NCBI GenBank assembly: GCA_014380505.1
Contig: JACMJT010000254.1
Location: 1-6,576 of the forward strand
DNA from: Hyphomicrobiales bacterium
GTDB taxonomy: Bacteria > Pseudomonadota > Alphaproteobacteria > Rhizobiales > Aestuariivirgaceae
Length of the DNA stretch: 6,576 nucleotides
Reading direction: 5' to 3'
A program made the translations under genes and the position numbers. The notes under the pieces were generated by a model. That model was not told the origin of the DNA. It was given only the letters and a program-made list of their open reading frames with translations, and did not search any database. Positions 4,431 to 6,576 of this stretch are shown here, in pieces (within the stretch, counting starts at the first letter, position 1; each line of letters begins with the position of its first letter).

Positions 4431-6576
4431 TTACAAAACCACGCCATTGCGCTGAGCAAATTCCAGTAATTCTGGACGGATCGAGTGCAGCGGGCTCTTG
4501 AGCAGGGGATCCATGAAGGCCCAAAGTTTGGCCTGGTCGAGCGACATGATCATGGCCTTCACCGGACCTATGGCCGAAGGAACCATGGAAATGGAGGTGA
4601 GCCCGATGCCGACGAGACCCATGGCTTCGAGCGGCCTGCCGCCCAGTTCGCCGCAGAGCGTCACAGGCTTGCCGTGCTCCGCCGCCTTTTCGACGATCTG
4701 GCGCATGGCGCCGAGTGCTGAGGGACTCAAAGCATCATAGCGGCCCGCGAGCTTGGCATTGCCGCGGTCGGAGGCGAACAGGAACTGCACCAGATCATTG
4801 GAGCCGATCGAGGCAAAGTCGACCATGGGCAGCAACTGGTCGAGTTGCCAGAGGAGAGAGGGAACCTCGATCATCACGCCGAGCTTGAGGACAGAGGGCA
4901 AGGGATGGCCGTGCTTGGCGAGATAGTCTTTTTCCGCTTCCACCACCTCGCGTGTGCGGTGGTATTCCTCCACGTCGGCAATCATCGGGAACATGATTTT
5001 CATGGGCAGGCCTCCGCCCGCCATCAGAAGCGCGCGAAGCTGCAAACGGAGCAAGGCCGGCCGGCCAAGCGACATGCGGATCGAGCGCCAGCCCATGGCC
5101 GGGTTTTCTTCCTTCGGCTGGCGCAGATAGGGCAGCGACTTGTCGGCGCCGATATCGAGGGTGCGGAACACCACGGGCTTGCCACGGGCCTGCTCGATGA
5201 TGGTTGAGTAGTGGCGCACCTGAGTGGAGAGCCGGGGAAAGCGCTGGGCCATCATGAAATGCAGTTCGGTGCGATAAAGCCCGATGCCATCGGCGCCGGA
5301 GTCATGGAGGTGTGGCAGGTCGACGATTAAGCCTGCATTGATGTTGAGCTCGATTTGAACGCCGTCCTTGCTGACCGACGGCTGGTCGCGGAGCTCGGCG
5401 TATTGGGCCTGTTTGCGTGCATAGAACCGCACCTTCTCGGCATAGGCTTTCTGCAGATCGGCCGAGGGGCGGACGAACACTTCGCCGGTGCCGCCGTCAA
5501 TGACGATGGAGCTGCCGGTATCTACCAGATCGATCAGCCCTTCGGCCTGGCCGATGGCGGGAATGCCGAGTGCCCGCGCCACGATGGCCACGTGGCTGGT
5601 CTTGCCGCCTTCTTCCAGGATGACGCCGCGCAGTTTGGTGCGGTCATAGTCCAGAAGTTCGGCAGGGCCCATGTTGCGGGCAACGACGATGGCGTTCTGC
5701 GGCAGGTTGCCCCGTGAGGCCGTGGCGATGCCGCCCGTTAGAATGCGCATGAGGCGGTTCGACAGATCGTCGAGATCGTGCATGCGGTCCCGGAGATAGG
5801 GATCGGGGGTTCGCATCATGCGGGCGCGGTTGTCGTTGTGCACGCGCTCGACGGCGGCTTCGGCGGTGAGGCCCGTATCGATTGCCTCGCGGAGCCGATT
5901 CACCCAACCCTTGTCGTGGGCGAACATGCGGATGGTTTCCAGCACATCGGAATATTCCGTGGCCCGATGAGCGCCGGAGCCATCGACCAGTTCATCGACA
6001 TGGGCGCGCAAATGATCGACCGCGTCCTCCAGGCGCTTGCGCTCCTTGGGGATGCTTTCGGCGATCATGTTCTCGATGACGACGCGGGGTTCGTGCAGCA
6101 CCGCATGGCCCAGCGCCACGCCTTCGGCCAGGCTATCGCCCCGGATATGATGGCTGCGGAGGTGGGCGACGTCGGCGGCGACCTCGCTCGTCACATCCTT
6201 CAGTTCGCCCGACGCCATGACCTCGGCCAGCACCATGGCCGTGGTCTGGAGGGCTTCTTCCTCCTCCTCGGAATAATGGCGCCGGGTGCGGTTTTGCACC
6301 ACGAGCACGCCGATGACCGTGCCGCCGCGCATGATGGGCACGCCGAGGAAGGAATTGTAAATTTCCTCGCCGGTCTCGGGCAGATATTTGAACGAGGGAT
6401 GGTTTTGCGCGTCGGCGAGATTGAGGCTGGTGGCCTCTTCGGCGATGGTGCCAACGAGCCCTTCGCCGATCTTCAGCTTCGACTTGTGGACGGCCTCGCG
6501 CTTCAGGCCTTCGGTGGCATAAAGCTCCAGCACATCGCCGGGGCGCATCACATAAATGGAGCAGACTTCGGCAACC
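4431..6576 (-). CDS. ptsP: Phosphoenolpyruvate-protein phosphotransferase PtsP (enzyme I-Ntr), 5' end cut by window edge
   Basis: First enzyme of the nitrogen PTS. It takes phosphate from PEP and passes it to NPr (PtsO), then EIIA-Ntr, a regulatory chain without sugar transport. Residues are numbered from the first full codon in the window (6575-6573); about 714 remain of a family length near 755, so only the start is missing. A GAF sensor domain spans about 1-125 (EVCSIY, then GVPIMRGGTVIGVLVVQNR). The PEP-utiliser N-domain and NPr-docking helices span about 145-275. The swivelling phosphohistidine domain spans about 295-370, with GGKTSHVAIVARALGIPAIG and active His328 (codon 5594-5592). The PEP-binding TIM barrel spans about 400-690, with GIGLYRTELHF, GSNDLVQF and TLCGELGG, whose catalytic Cys is residue 641. 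All key residues are present, so it should be active. In alphaproteobacteria the GAF domain is reported to sense glutamine, linking nitrogen status to the stringent response, K+ transport and storage polymer. The ATG/GTG near 6548-6551 are internal, since homology continues upstream to the edge. Confidence 0.96.
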   Translation of the reverse strand, partial: VAEVCSIYVMRPGDVLELYATEGLKREAVHKSKLKIGEGLVGTIAEEATSLNLADAQNHPSFKYLPETGEEIYNSFLGVPIMRGGTVIGVLVVQNRTRRHYSEEEEEALQTTAMVLAEVMASGELKDVTSEVAADVAHLRSHHIRGDSLAEGVALGHAVLHEPRVVIENMIAESIPKERKRLEDAVDHLRAHVDELVDGSGAHRATEYSDVLETIRMFAHDKGWVNRLREAIDTGLTAEAAVERVHNDNRARMMRTPDPYLRDRMHDLDDLSNRLMRILTGGIATASRGNLPQNAIVVARNMGPAELLDYDRTKLRGVILEEGGKTSHVAIVARALGIPAIGQAEGLIDLVDTGSSIVIDGGTGEVFVRPSADLQKAYAEKVRFYARKQAQYAELRDQPSVSKDGVQIELNINAGLIVDLPHLHDSGADGIGLYRTELHFMMAQRFPRLSTQVRHYSTIIEQARGKPVVFRTLDIGADKSLPYLRQPKEENPAMGWRSIRMSLGRPALLRLQLRALLMAGGGLPMKIMFPMIADVEEYHRTREVVEAEKDYLAKHGHPLPSVLKLGVMIEVPSLLWQLDQLLPMVDFASIGSNDLVQFLFASDRGNAKLAGRYDALSPSALGAMRQIVEKAAEHGKPVTLCGELGGRPLEAMGLVGIGLTSISMVPSAIGPVKAMIMSLDQAKLWAFMDPLLKSPLHSIRPELLEFAQRNGVVL

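Noticed and set aside
4845..5717. Two 120-codon plus-strand open frames opposite ptsP
   Set aside because: Both are antisense shadows of the PEP-binding barrel and phosphohistidine domains, with no Shine-Dalgarno or domain of their own.
6546..6551. ptsP start codon at the GTG/ATG near 6548-6551
   Set aside because: The frame continues to the edge and encodes AEVCSIY, typical of the PtsP GAF domain, so these are internal codons and the true start lies outside the window.

Overview
The window reads as chromosomal DNA of an alphaproteobacterium, most likely order Hyphomicrobiales. The evidence is a GAF-containing PtsP (EI-Ntr), a RodZ-like helix-turn-helix membrane protein and release factor 1 (prfA) close together on one strand, in GC-rich, C/G-ending codon DNA. 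A Devosia-like genus is possible, but I cannot establish it from this sequence.

Layout, left to right. prfA lies on the minus strand at the left edge and its last few codons fall outside the window. A GcvA-type LysR regulator follows, also minus strand. A 91-bp divergent promoter region separates it from a plus-strand Rieske non-heme iron oxygenase. The oxygenase converges, across only 34 bp, on a minus-strand RodZ-like protein. A 62-bp gap separates that gene from ptsP, which runs off the right edge without its N-terminus. About 95% of the window is coding. No RNA gene, insertion sequence, CRISPR array or long repeat is visible.

The window holds two kinds of genes. ptsP, the RodZ-like gene and prfA are conserved housekeeping genes, about 60-70% GC in the lines I counted by hand, and all read leftwards. 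In many alphaproteobacteria ptsP and prfA are neighbours. Here they are separated by a two-gene accessory cassette, lysR and the Rieske oxygenase. The oxygenase is visibly lower in GC, about 50-53% in sampled lines. The simplest reading is that a self-contained catabolic or demethylation module, regulator plus enzyme, sits inside a housekeeping locus.

The oxygenase carries the Rieske [2Fe-2S] motif and an E-x2-H-x4-H...D mononuclear iron site. Its overall sequence resembles enzymes acting on quaternary amines (carnitine CntA/YeaW, glycine betaine GbcA, stachydrine Stc2). No reductase partner is encoded here. The intergenic region holds a perfect CATAAT-N5-ATTATG dyad of T-N11-A form over the lysR start codon, and a second inverted repeat over the probable oxygenase promoter. 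This suits a LysR regulator that represses itself and activates the enzyme in response to an unknown ligand.

The most useful observations are the cassette inside the ptsP-prfA locus, the glutamate bridge residue with no linked reductase, the promoter architecture, and a CtrA-like sequence with a small hairpin before the RodZ-like gene. I saw no clearly unprecedented system.
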